A stretch of DNA of 64,000 bases, taken from positions 1 through 64,000 of the forward strand of contig JAICSO010000019.1 of NCBI GenBank assembly GCA_025936825.1. The letters run 5' to 3'. Made by a program: the position numbers and the translations under genes. The notes under the pieces were generated by a model. It was not told the origin of the DNA, made no database searches, and saw only the letters and a list, made by a program, of their open reading frames with translations. This stretch comes from Terriglobales bacterium (lineage in GTDB: Bacteria; Acidobacteriota; Terriglobia; Terriglobales; Acidobacteriaceae). Each line of letters opens with the position of its first letter. Position 1 is the stretch's first letter. This document shows, piece after piece, positions 1 through 8,454 of this stretch.

Positions 1-210
1 GCGCAGGTCACGGTGCGCAGCCAAGCGGAGTGGCGCAGCAAGTTCTTCCATCTGGCCATGCGGCGTGGACGGAAGATTGCCAAGGTAGCGATGGCGCGCA
101 AACTGGCGGTGCATCTGTACTGGATGTGGCGTCAGGGCCGGGACTACGGCCAATTGCAAAAGCTCGGTTCGCACGCGGGAGAGCCCGGAAATCGCGATGG
201 TGGGCAGTAA
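1..210 (+). CDS. IS110-family transposase, C-terminal end (cut by window edge)
   Basis: The frame is open from base 1, so the gene begins outside the window. The visible 69 residues match the C-terminal tail of IS110/IS116/IS902 (Transposase_20) proteins: a basic stretch with RRGRKIAKVAMARKLAVHLY followed by YWMWRQG and a GSHAGEPGNRDG tail. This part follows the conserved serine-containing domain, so the catalytic DEDD region would lie upstream. The same frame reads a further recognisable IS110-like tail (ITDVMIGHPAP) after the TAA, so even this end may be slightly eroded. Whether the full element is intact cannot be told from here. Confidence 0.8.
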   Translation, partial: AQVTVRSQAEWRSKFFHLAMRRGRKIAKVAMARKLAVHLYWMWRQGRDYGQLQKLGSHAGEPGNRDGGQ

Positions 211-686
211 ATCACCGATGTAATGATTGGGCATCCCGCTCCCTGTGGGTAAGGGAGTTCGAATAAAAGGAATCTTGATCGCAGTTCGTGATCGAAGAGA
301 TGGCTGGGTCGGACTGAGTTCCTGACCCTGACGATTCAAAGCGAGCCCAGGTTGGAAACGCGCAAACCATCCACGAGAGCGAAATGGCGCTCTTCTATGA
401 GTGCACGCAGAAGTACGCTCGAAAACGTGCTTGACAGTGCCGACATTGTTAGAGATGCGATTTTTTGATAGGGTCGGAGGTTAAAAGCAGTGACTACGAG
501 ATCTATGGACTTGGCCTGACCAGAGAAACAAAGAACGATCTGATCCATATCTGATCAGCTCAAGTCTGCCCGCCGATCATTCCCTCGTGATCTGAGGGCA
601 AGGACCTGCGCACCTACCAACGCTCGCGAAACAGAAAGAAAGTCCCCTGCACGTCCTCAACCTCACATGAATTAAGGAGCGAAGCC
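211..686. other. intergenic stretch without a supportable gene
   Basis: No ORF here shows a family match or a convincing ribosome binding site. A 70-codon minus-strand ORF (548 to 336) has no recognisable features. The last 30 bases hold the leader of the next gene. Confidence 0.5.
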
Positions 687-1541
687 ATGAACCGTTTGCA
701 ATTGCACCGTACCTCCACTTTTACGATGTCGCTGTTGTTTGCCATTGGCTTTTCCCTGCTTGCGGTTATTCCCGTTTCAGCACAATTGGCTGCGAATCAG
801 ACGAAGGGCTTTGGAAACAACCAGCTTGTGACCTTCACGTATCTTCAGAATTTTGATTGTGTCGATCAGCCTTTGCTGGATCTCGATTTCAATGGGATCA
901 AAGCGCAATCCGATCCCAACGAGATGCAAACTCCGATCTGCCAGCCGGTCACCGAACCCACCGAGGATCCAACGGGCGGCAGCATCAAGCACACCGCTCA
1001 TCTCTATGTTTTTGTGCCGATGTTTTCCGTGGACAATGATCAAAATCCGAACGATGCAATGCCATGCCCGAACGGTGGGCGGCCGGGAGAGCTTTGCGGT
1101 CCGGCTCTGGGTTCGGCTCTGATCTCGTTATTCGGATTTGTTCCGGAGGCATGGAAAACCCATTCCCTGGTTTCTACTCAATGTCCAGATCCCAACAATC
1201 CGGTGCCGGGGACCTGCACGATGCACGCTTCCTCGGTGGATCTTTCTGTAACCCTGCAAGCACTGGGAAAGGCGGGAAGTCCGACCGCACCAGTATTTGT
1301 TCCGACGCCCAATCATGATCACGTGATTGACAACAGCCGGGTCAATGCCCTACCAATCTGGTGGGAAGTGAGGCCTGTGCTGATCTTAAACGCGAGTGAT
1401 TGGCCTGCCGCGGACGGCGGCAGCGGCATCACATCTTCAAAGACGATGGACGACGCCGAGGCTGCAGGACGAGCGATTGAAGTCGGATCGAATTTCTTCC
1501 TCTTCTTCAGTTCACGATTGGCGACCCACGTGGGTCATTGA
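687..1541 (+). CDS. secreted protein of unknown function
   Basis: This 284-residue protein begins with a basic N-terminus and a hydrophobic stretch (about residues 14-31) ending in VSAQLA, a typical signal peptidase I site, so it is probably exported to the periplasm or outside. The mature part has several Cys residues (FDCVDQP, PICQP, MPCPNGGRPGELCGP, STQCPDP, GTCTMH), which could form disulfides, and a HDHVID segment. I do not recognise a domain. The start is supported by AAGGAG 8 bases upstream of the ATG. A strong terminator follows directly after the stop, so it is probably monocistronic. Confidence 0.75.
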   Translation: MNRLQLHRTSTFTMSLLFAIGFSLLAVIPVSAQLAANQTKGFGNNQLVTFTYLQNFDCVDQPLLDLDFNGIKAQSDPNEMQTPICQPVTEPTEDPTGGSIKHTAHLYVFVPMFSVDNDQNPNDAMPCPNGGRPGELCGPALGSALISLFGFVPEAWKTHSLVSTQCPDPNNPVPGTCTMHASSVDLSVTLQALGKAGSPTAPVFVPTPNHDHVIDNSRVNALPIWWEVRPVLILNASDWPAADGGSGITSSKTMDDAEAAGRAIEVGSNFFLFFSSRLATHVGH

Positions 1542-1555
1542 CATCGAAAAGACGC

Positions 1556-1608
1556 CGGGTGTCCGCCGGTTCTATAGCTTGCAGATATGGCGGACACCCG
1601 CACTTTTT
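1556..1608 (+). terminator. rho-independent terminator after the secreted protein gene
   Basis: A perfect 12-bp inverted repeat (CGGGTGTCCGCC at 1556-1567 and its complement at 1589-1600, 21-nt loop) is followed within 3 bases by TTTTT. It lies 15 bases after the stop codon at 1541. Confidence 0.8.
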
Positions 1609-2029
1609 GGGCACCGTCACACAGCAGGGTTGTAGTCCACTGGAGCTGGGCGAATTCTCAACTCCCCTTCCCATCTTCGAGAACTCCGATTGCGAGTTCT
1701 GACGGGTCTCCTGTTGCTCTTCGTCCACGTGCCTATTCAGAAAAGCGAGGTGCAGGCAGCAAGTCATCATCGCCACGGGTAGAAAGCTAGCGCTGTTGCC
1801 GTATCGCGTGTGGGTGAGCGGAGAAGTGTACCAACCCTTGCACCAGCACCCGAACGACCGTGGCCGCGTCGCCTAAAAACAAAATGGTTCCAGGAGAGAA
1901 CAGACAGAAACCTAAAACCGACGTTGCTCAGTGTCAATGGCTTGGCCCAGGTCCCACTCGCAGGAGTAGAACCACAGGTCGTCAGACAGATGGCAGCACC
2001 GGCTCAAACGAGAACGCCCATTACGCACC
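1609..2029. other. intergenic stretch without a supportable gene
   Basis: Overlapping ORFs occur on both strands, but none has a family signature, and a long plus-strand frame continuing to 2649 is a shadow of the IS110 remnant. I see no gene here. Confidence 0.45.
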
Positions 2030-2492
2030 GAGGGAGCGAATCGCTCCTCCAGTGCGGCTTGCACTTCCGGACTCAAACTTCGGCTTTCTCCGGATTCATG
2101 TTGCGCACGTTTCAGGCGCGCAGTGCCGCAAGACTTCGCCAGTCCGCGAGCCGTGTTAACCAGTCCCGTACGAGCCCTGCCAGGCCGGCACGCCCTCGCT
2201 ATCCCAGTCAGGTCGCCTGCGCATGTGCGCTGCGATGCTTCAAGAGGACATCAAAAGGATCGATCCGGGCCAGTCGCGCCAGGGACTGCGCATCCAGCCG
2301 ATCGTTTTCCTGGCGGATCTCTCCGATCAGCCGCGCCTTACGCGCATCCGCCACGATCACTTCATGCCCCAAATCGCTCAGCAAACGACTAATCCGGGGC
2401 GAATGTGTCCCGCTTTCCATCGCGAACCGGCTGCGCGGCGCACGAGAAGGCGGCTCGGAGTCCAGTCGGTTCTTTTGTTTTACGTTGAACAA
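2030..2492 (-). pseudogene. degenerate IS110-family transposase, N-terminal half
   Basis: Read on the minus strand, residues such as FAMESGTHSPRISRLLSDLG, HEVIVADARKARLIG, DRLDAQSLARLARIDP and KHRSAHAQA are characteristic of the DEDD domain of IS110 transposases. The frame closes at 2208. After a one-base shift near 2215 the match continues (DLTGIARACRPGRARTGLV, LVNTARGLAKSCG, SLSPEVQAALEERF) to about 2030. No start codon region or C-terminal domain is seen, so this is a dead fragment. It belongs to the same family as the fragment at the window start but lies on the opposite strand and covers the other half of the protein. Confidence 0.85.
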
Positions 2493-2816
2493 GGTTCTTC
2501 TCTTCCGGTGGCCGAGTGGCCATTATCGCCATGCCTTCATTCGCACTGGAAGCGCTGCTGAAAGCAATCGAGTCGCTGAGCGAGGCAACTCAAGTAAAAT
2601 TGCCGTCCTTGGCAAAGCTGGCCAGGGTGGTCGCAGCGACCATCTGTAGATTGCGCTGCGATGCTTAGTTCACGCTACCGTGTTAGTGCACGGATTGCGC
2701 CGGATTGGCTCCTCGCTGCCGAGACCAGTTGCTACGACCGAAACCGGCGACTTACGAGATAGTTCCTAAACAGAACGATGAGGGAGATGACTTGAAAAAA
2801 AGATCTCTTCTCGAGC

Positions 2817-2853
2817 AAAAAGCCCACGTTGCAGACCCTCTGGAACGTGGGCT
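2817..2853 (-). terminator. rho-independent terminator, minus strand
   Basis: Perfect 10-bp inverted repeat (AGCCCACGTT at 2821-2830, its complement at 2844-2853, 13-nt loop). On the minus strand the stem runs into TTTTT then GC. No intact minus-strand gene is visible just upstream, so it may be left over from a lost gene. Confidence 0.65.
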
Positions 2854-3343
2854 CGTGGTTGGGAGAGAGTTGAAAACAGCTTGAGCTTACTTTACGGTCG
2901 TGAATCTTGGAAAGGGTCACGGGCTTGAAACTTGTTTGTAATTTTTTCGTAAACTCTGTTCTTACCTATGTACATCAAGCTAAGAACCTTTTGGTGAACC
3001 CGGACGGAGCAGTGCAAGTCATGGCCCACTCTGACCACACTACCGCCTTGATGCGCACTCTGGTGGAGTGGGCAGGGTGCACTATGAGATCCACTTGGGC
3101 GCACAACAATCCATCATGTCTCCCGTATAAGGCTCGGAATAGTCCGGGCACCCTCAAAGTTGTGCTAGAACCATAACCGCGGAACCGTCTTCGCTCCGGC
3201 TCGTCCACTGTGCGCAAGCCATGGGCCCTTCACGGGCGATGGGAGGCACCCCAGTATCAAGGGCGCACCTAAATGCGAAAGGTCGTAAGAGCAACAAATC
3301 TTCTTTTCAACAACGTTTGGATCTGGCCTCCAATGCTGCAGCT
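2854..3343. other. region upstream of the HprK-like operon, no supportable gene
   Basis: Short ORFs occur on both strands but none is convincing. I looked here for a small precursor peptide or a PqqD-like gene that could go with the kinase-like proteins downstream and did not find one. A 31-codon ORF at 3270-3365 has no leader/core pattern I can defend. Confidence 0.45.
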
Positions 3344-3370
3344 TTACAAGATTGTGACAATGCCTTGACA
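3344..3370 (-). promoter_or_regulatory. three-repeat 11-bp-period regulatory site 1 (before the HprK-like operon)
   Basis: Read on the minus strand: TGTCA-N6-TGTCA-N6-TGTAA. In the direction of the gene this is TTACA, TGACA, TGACA with starts exactly 11 bp apart. The gene-proximal edge lies 69 bp before the GTG at 3439. Four other sites with the same 5-6-5-6-5 layout and orientation occur at 10016, 15274, 15362 and 25210. Confidence 0.7.
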
Positions 3371-3438
3371 ACAGCGTCACCTGATTTGAACGAGAATCTC
3401 TGACGCGCCGTAGCTGGACCGATCTCGCCTGGACCAGT

Positions 3439-4464
3439 GTGCGCCTTTGGGCTATGCGATCTGGAGACTTTCTACATGGAGATGTCGAAACTCCATTACA
3501 GGACCATTACATAGCGGCGGGTGTGAGCTGCAGGCTTTCTACTAATTGCGAGCACGTTTTGAACGCAGCGCGTTCGAGTTTTTTGCCACTCCCAGGACAG
3601 CCTGATGAAATCGAATTAGATTTACGTTTCTGGATTGACAAAACTGACAAGGCACCCTCACTTCGGCCGAAGCTGTATGTGAGAGGTCTGGATCACTTGG
3701 TATTCGTTGGGATCGATCCCGCCAGTTCCATGCTTGCCAACCTTCACACCAAGCGCGTCATTGGTCGATTCTCGGCTGCTCTAGCCCAGGATTCGACATA
3801 TTGGAGAACAGTGATCTTCCCTGTGCTGATGTCTGTTGTTGCGGGCTCGGTCGGAATCGTGGAATTGCATGCCGCTTGCGTGGCCATCAATAACTGCGGT
3901 CTGTTATTAATTGGCTCCGGCCGATCAGGCAAATCTACGTTGGCAATGGCACTGACGGAGTTGGGATTCGGTTTCGTGTCGGATGACCGATCTTTCTGTT
4001 CCCTAAAGGGTCCTGCATTGTCCGCTTACGGTCTCGCTAGGCCCTTAAAGCTAAGGGAGGCGGCGGCATCGTGGTTCAAAGACTTTCGCAATCGTGAGCC
4101 CTCCGCTGTCCAGAACGGAGAACGTGTCTTTTATTGCGAGCCCAATCGTATTTTTGGACGACAGGCCTCCTCTTACTGCCGGCCCCGCTTGCTTCTGTTT
4201 CTTGAACGGCAGCAACAATCAGGCTTTTTTCTCACGCCGATGGAGTCCGGCCACGCAAAGTCGCGCATTGCAGTGGATTTGTTGCCGGAGATTCCTGCAG
4301 CACTCAACCAGCAACATCGCGTGCTGGACGCATTGCTAGGTCTTCCCTGTTGGCGATTGCAATACAACGGGCGTCCGCAAGTAATTGCCGAACACATTAT
4401 TGGTGCGCTATCGGATTTTTATGAAGTCAACGGCTCTATGCTTCAATGCGAACGTGCGAACTGA
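3439..4464 (+). CDS. HprK-like P-loop protein (kinase A of the pair)
   Basis: A 341-residue protein. The C-terminal half resembles the P-loop domain of HPr kinase/phosphorylase: a Walker A motif GSGRSGKST near residue 160, followed after about 20 residues by FVSDDRSF, the acidic pair that follows the P-loop in HprK-like proteins. The N-terminal 150 residues match nothing I know. HprK-like proteins outside sugar regulation are known as partners of NTP_transf_5 and PqqD-type proteins in peptide-modification loci, where some phosphorylate a Ser; an NTP_transf_5 gene lies at 11682. No HPr or PTS gene is near. The start is uncertain: GTG at 3439 is given, and ATG at 3454 is equally possible. First gene of a tightly packed plus-strand operon. 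Confidence 0.8.
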   Translation: MRLWAMRSGDFLHGDVETPLQDHYIAAGVSCRLSTNCEHVLNAARSSFLPLPGQPDEIELDLRFWIDKTDKAPSLRPKLYVRGLDHLVFVGIDPASSMLANLHTKRVIGRFSAALAQDSTYWRTVIFPVLMSVVAGSVGIVELHAACVAINNCGLLLIGSGRSGKSTLAMALTELGFGFVSDDRSFCSLKGPALSAYGLARPLKLREAAASWFKDFRNREPSAVQNGERVFYCEPNRIFGRQASSYCRPRLLLFLERQQQSGFFLTPMESGHAKSRIAVDLLPEIPAALNQQHRVLDALLGLPCWRLQYNGRPQVIAEHIIGALSDFYEVNGSMLQCERAN

Positions 4465-5484
4465 ATGGCGACTAACCACGGAACAATGCAACCGGTTTAT
4501 GAAAGCTCGAGTGCAGCAAGCCGCGTGGACCTTTTGCGTCGTTTCGCCCCGACAATACACGCAACTAATCTGGTAGCGATGCAAAGAACAATGCGCGTGG
4601 AAACAAATAACGTGGAGATGCTTGCCCTGGTTCTGAAGTTCTTCGAGCGGCACCAACATGGCACTCCAAGCGTGCCCGAATTTGTCTGGCGCATCATCCT
4701 AGAATCTGATAACAGACTTGACCCGAGCGGGGCGCGACTCTCCGCCTTCTCCAACGGCGGACTTCGCTATGTCAATATTGGACAGATGAGCTTCTTGGCT
4801 GTTGATCTGGAGAAGCGGGAAGGAAAAGCGTTTCTGGATCCTGCATTTGTTCACGCAGACGCAAGGTTCAGACATCGCCCGCCAGTGGATATTTTGTTTT
4901 GCATGACAGCCGCGAGCTTGGGACTGGCAGCTCTCTCCGGCGGGTGCGTTGGCAACAATAATCGCGGGGTGCTCATTTTCGGTCCGCCGAACTCGGGAAA
5001 AACCACTGCTTGTTATCTCGCTGCCGAGAGTGGAATGGAGTTCCATGCCGACCAGGTTATCTTCGCCGACGCAAGATCTAATTCGCTGGCGGTGTGGGGA
5101 GATCCGTTTCCCGCCGTGTTTCGTCCGGAAACGTTGGCCTATCTTTCAGAGCTGCGGGACCGCTGTCGTCAGTCCACTTATGGCAATTGCAGTTTCTACT
5201 ACTTCGATAAAGGCCCGATGCAAGCGCCGCGAACTAAACCTGTGGTTCCGATTTGCAGTTTGTTCCTTGATCGCAGCGGGCGGGGAGACGCCCAATTGTC
5301 TGAGATGAAACCCCGCGCGGCACTAAGCCGATTCTATGAGTACATGCTATTCGCAGAGGACGCCAAAGTGGATCCTCAGATCGGTGCAGCAATGCACGCA
5401 CTAACAAGAACACCTGCATACAGCCTTACGTACAATACCGATCCGAAAATTGCTGCCGACGTCATGGTGAAGATGCTGAAATGA
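4465..5484 (+). CDS. HprK-like P-loop protein (kinase B of the pair)
   Basis: A 339-residue paralogue of the preceding protein, starting on the base after its stop codon, so the two are probably translated together. It has Walker A GPPNSGKTT near residue 175 followed by MEFHADQVIFADARS, the equivalent of the HprK acidic region but with AD in place of DD. The N-terminal domain (about 1-150) is again of unknown family. The two proteins may act as a pair with different substrates, or one may be a non-catalytic partner; sequence alone does not decide. Confidence 0.8.
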   Translation: MATNHGTMQPVYESSSAASRVDLLRRFAPTIHATNLVAMQRTMRVETNNVEMLALVLKFFERHQHGTPSVPEFVWRIILESDNRLDPSGARLSAFSNGGLRYVNIGQMSFLAVDLEKREGKAFLDPAFVHADARFRHRPPVDILFCMTAASLGLAALSGGCVGNNNRGVLIFGPPNSGKTTACYLAAESGMEFHADQVIFADARSNSLAVWGDPFPAVFRPETLAYLSELRDRCRQSTYGNCSFYYFDKGPMQAPRTKPVVPICSLFLDRSGRGDAQLSEMKPRAALSRFYEYMLFAEDAKVDPQIGAAMHALTRTPAYSLTYNTDPKIAADVMVKMLK

Positions 5485-6155
5485 GGCCAATATTCTGGAG
5501 GACACTCGCCTGTTCGCTAGGCTATCTACTCCTCGCCATGGCGTGCCTCGTGCAATGGCATGGCGCATCTCACTGGGAGCAACTTGACTGGTTTGCGGGA
5601 AGTTATTTCGCGCTGCGTTTTGTGGGCTCGCTGCATTCGATACTGTCGAGCTGGGGTGTCTTTCATTCCAAGGTTTTACGCGAGGAGTGGTGGGCGTTGA
5701 ATTCCGATCCCACCGGACCTCGGTGGGTCATGTTGTTAATGGCTCTTGATCTCACCGTGTTTCTCGACTATGGCCACTGGCGACTCACACCACGACTGAT
5801 CCAACCCGAGATGCAGATTGCAGGCGCCGGATTATATCTGGCCATTACGCTGCTGCAGATCTGGACCGACAGCTATCTCGCGCGCTTTTTCAACCCGGGG
5901 GAGGCGGCCTCGGCACCAATGAACCATGGGCCATACCGACTTGTACGACATCCGCGATATGCCGCGGCAATCATCGGTAAAGTCGCAATGGCGTTAATTT
6001 TCGGAAGTCTTTTCGGATGGCTGCTCGTTTTTGGGTGGGGAGCGCTTCTTCTCAACAAAATCTCCGTGGAAGAAAGATATCTCCGAAAAGTGTTTGGAAG
6101 CAATTACGAGGCGTACGCCCGAACTACGGCCAAGGTAATCCCGGGAATTTACTGA
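5481..6155 (+). CDS. isoprenylcysteine carboxyl methyltransferase-like membrane protein
   Basis: A 224-residue integral membrane protein with about five hydrophobic segments. The C-terminus carries the ICMT/PEMT signature: GPYRLVRHPRYAA, then ISVEERYL, FGSNYEAYARTT and a final PGIY. In the family these residues bind S-adenosylmethionine and the enzymes methylate lipid-like or membrane-bound acceptors; many bacterial members have unknown substrates. The ATG overlaps the stop of the preceding gene (ATGA), which suggests translational coupling with the HprK-like genes. Confidence 0.85.
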   Translation: MRPIFWRTLACSLGYLLLAMACLVQWHGASHWEQLDWFAGSYFALRFVGSLHSILSSWGVFHSKVLREEWWALNSDPTGPRWVMLLMALDLTVFLDYGHWRLTPRLIQPEMQIAGAGLYLAITLLQIWTDSYLARFFNPGEAASAPMNHGPYRLVRHPRYAAAIIGKVAMALIFGSLFGWLLVFGWGALLLNKISVEERYLRKVFGSNYEAYARTTAKVIPGIY

Positions 6156-6171
6156 AACGGCGTTGGATTGA

Positions 6172-8439
6172 GTGATGCCGCCATCATGGTTACATTTCGG
6201 GCGTACGCGACAATCAGCATCACGGATTCCGCCCAAGTCTTGTGAAACGGAGCAAGCGGCGGCGGGCACATTTGCATTTGAGCCTAGATCTCCTTCGCCG
6301 AGCATTCAGTTACGTGCCGGCGCGGAGTGGTCCCTCCTGTGCCTCCTCCTTTTTGCGTTCGGAGTTGCGGCTTTCATTCCTGCATGCCGGCGCCTCAACT
6401 CAGACTTTCCCAATTACTACCTAGTCGCTCGGCTGTATCGAGCTGGCTACCCGCTGGACCGGGTGTACGAGTGGACCTGGTTCCAGCGCCAAAAAGATTA
6501 CGCCGGCATCGATCAAGGACTAGTCACTTTTATTCCATTAACGCTGCCTTCGGCGCTAGTGGTGGCGCCTGTGGCATCACTGGCCCCGCTCCAAGCCAAG
6601 CGGTGCTGGCTCGTTGCCAATCTGGTGTTCCTGTTTATCACAGCCATGCTCCTGACCCGCATCAGCGACTTGAACTGGAGGCAAGTCGGGTTATTGATGT
6701 TTCTTGCGTTCGTTCCGCTCCGAAGCAACTTTATGCTCGGCCAGATGCATGTTTTGATCTTGCTCTTATTTACGTTTGCCCTTTGGCTGTATTTGCGGCG
6801 ACTCCATTTCACAGCAGGAACTGTCCTTGCTGTCGCGGCAGCGTTAAAGGTCTATCCCGCCCTATTCTTACTCTTTTTTGTCCTCAAACGTAGATGGCGC
6901 GCGGCCCTTGGCCTGAGCGCCGGATTGCTCGGTTCCGCTCTGATGTCGCTTTACCTTTTTGGAAAAACCGCGTGTGAGGTCTACGTTCAGGAAATACTGC
7001 CTGCGGCGTTACGAGCAGAGACAATCGATCCTTACAATGTCGCATTTGGATCCATTAGTACTTTGTTGCGACGCCTGTTCATCGCCGAACCGGAACTCAA
7101 TCCAGCTCCCGTTGCACATCTCCCCTGGCTGTACGCGATCCTGCAGCCGGCTGTGCACACCGTAATATTCATGCTTTTCATTTGGGCAATTGGGCCGCAC
7201 GAGGGAGATCAACAAAAGATCAAGCGCGATTGGGCGATGTACATCTTCCTCCTACTATTCGTCTCATCGCAGCCGGCCGGATATCACTTCGTCGTGCTCA
7301 TGCTCCCAGCGGCGCTTATCCTCAGCGAAATGGTACGCAATCGGCGGCCCGTCCTGGCGTGCATCGGTGCAGCCGTGTATACAGCGACGTGCGTAGCCAC
7401 ATTTTCATGGCATTTCCCATCGCCTTCCGGCTGGCAGACTCTGCTGTTCTTCCCCAGACTTTGGCTCATGGCGATTCTTGGGTCTTTGTTGCTGCTCTGG
7501 ACATTCTCGGCTCGCAGAGGGAGGTGGACTCAGAATCGTGGCATCCGCGCAAAAAGCCTCGTTGGAGCCAGTGTTCTTATTCTAATTATGGCGGGCTTCT
7601 ACTCCACGAAGCGGCATCTTAGGGGCGAGTTTGAGAACTACAAGAGCCGGGTGGCGAGCCGGCCGGGCTCACTATTCGCTTCCAATCCGACGGTCAACGC
7701 TGATGGCATTCTCTCCACAGTAATGACCACGGGTGGTTATACAATTCGGCACACCGAAGGTGAATCCTTTCAGGATTTCCCACGAAGCCATGGCGACTGG
7801 TTCCATCCTTCCCTCGCAGCGCATTCCAGCTTCTCTTGGGTAGAGCAAGCTACTGAACACGGTTCGCGCATCGTTCAGGAGAACACAGTTTCTACTGCGA
7901 CCCGATCCGGTGCGGAGATTGAGGATGCAACGGAGCCAGTTGTCTCGCGCGATGGCGAATGGCTCGCATTTTTTCGCTCCGTAGAGGGACGAAACAGCTT
8001 GTGGGTTCAAAACATCGCGTCGCTGTCTGAAGGCCGCCGCTTGCTCAGTTCACGCCGAATTGCCGGGCCAGAATACGACGCGCGGGGTGCTGACTTTGTT
8101 TCGGATCATCAACTGATCTTCAGTTCCGGCAATGGCAGACTTCTGCTCGCGGATCTTACCAACGATCGAATGCTGCGAGACCTGCATGCAAGTTGCTTCG
8201 CTCGTGATCCTGCCGTCTCGCCCGATGGCACTTGGATGGCTTTCAGCTGCAGACAAAAAGGAAATTGGCAGCTGCATACGATGGGGTTTCAAGATCACGC
8301 GGAGTTGCAGCTCACAGGCGGCGAATGCAATTCCATCACTCCCGCGTGGACGACAGATTCGAAAAGCCTGATTTACGCTACAGATTGCGGTCGAGGGGTA
8401 GGGCTCACAGCCCTCGCGAAAATCAACGTGAATCCGTGA
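6172..8439 (+). CDS. GT87-type polyprenol-dependent glycosyltransferase fused to a TolB-like beta-propeller
   Basis: 755 residues. The first part (about 45-480) is very hydrophobic with many membrane helices and resembles DUF2029/GT87 mannosyltransferases: an acidic segment LNSDFPNYYL after helix 1, then FVPLRSNFMLGQMH and LAVAAALKVYPALFLLFF. After about residue 500 the protein is soluble and contains beta-propeller repeats (VSRDGEWLAFF, VSPDGTWMAFSC, WTTDSKSLIYATDC) as in TolB. The enzyme part would use a polyprenyl-phosphate sugar on the outer face of the membrane, with the propeller in the periplasm. GTG at 6172 or ATG at 6175, 17-20 bases after the previous stop. The fusion is unusual; a single uninterrupted frame supports it. 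Confidence 0.8.
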   Translation: MMPPSWLHFGRTRQSASRIPPKSCETEQAAAGTFAFEPRSPSPSIQLRAGAEWSLLCLLLFAFGVAAFIPACRRLNSDFPNYYLVARLYRAGYPLDRVYEWTWFQRQKDYAGIDQGLVTFIPLTLPSALVVAPVASLAPLQAKRCWLVANLVFLFITAMLLTRISDLNWRQVGLLMFLAFVPLRSNFMLGQMHVLILLLFTFALWLYLRRLHFTAGTVLAVAAALKVYPALFLLFFVLKRRWRAALGLSAGLLGSALMSLYLFGKTACEVYVQEILPAALRAETIDPYNVAFGSISTLLRRLFIAEPELNPAPVAHLPWLYAILQPAVHTVIFMLFIWAIGPHEGDQQKIKRDWAMYIFLLLFVSSQPAGYHFVVLMLPAALILSEMVRNRRPVLACIGAAVYTATCVATFSWHFPSPSGWQTLLFFPRLWLMAILGSLLLLWTFSARRGRWTQNRGIRAKSLVGASVLILIMAGFYSTKRHLRGEFENYKSRVASRPGSLFASNPTVNADGILSTVMTTGGYTIRHTEGESFQDFPRSHGDWFHPSLAAHSSFSWVEQATEHGSRIVQENTVSTATRSGAEIEDATEPVVSRDGEWLAFFRSVEGRNSLWVQNIASLSEGRRLLSSRRIAGPEYDARGADFVSDHQLIFSSGNGRLLLADLTNDRMLRDLHASCFARDPAVSPDGTWMAFSCRQKGNWQLHTMGFQDHAELQLTGGECNSITPAWTTDSKSLIYATDCGRGVGLTALAKINVNP

Positions 8440-8454
8440 CAAACACCACCGCTA

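Noticed and set aside
1810-2649. 279-codon plus-strand ORF
   Set aside because: Runs antisense through the recognisable IS110 remnant; Arg/Ser-rich composition of a reversed frame.
2907-3403. Short ORFs before the HprK-like genes as possible precursor peptides
   Set aside because: No leader/core pattern, no ribosome binding site, no repeated motif, and composition like non-coding sequence.
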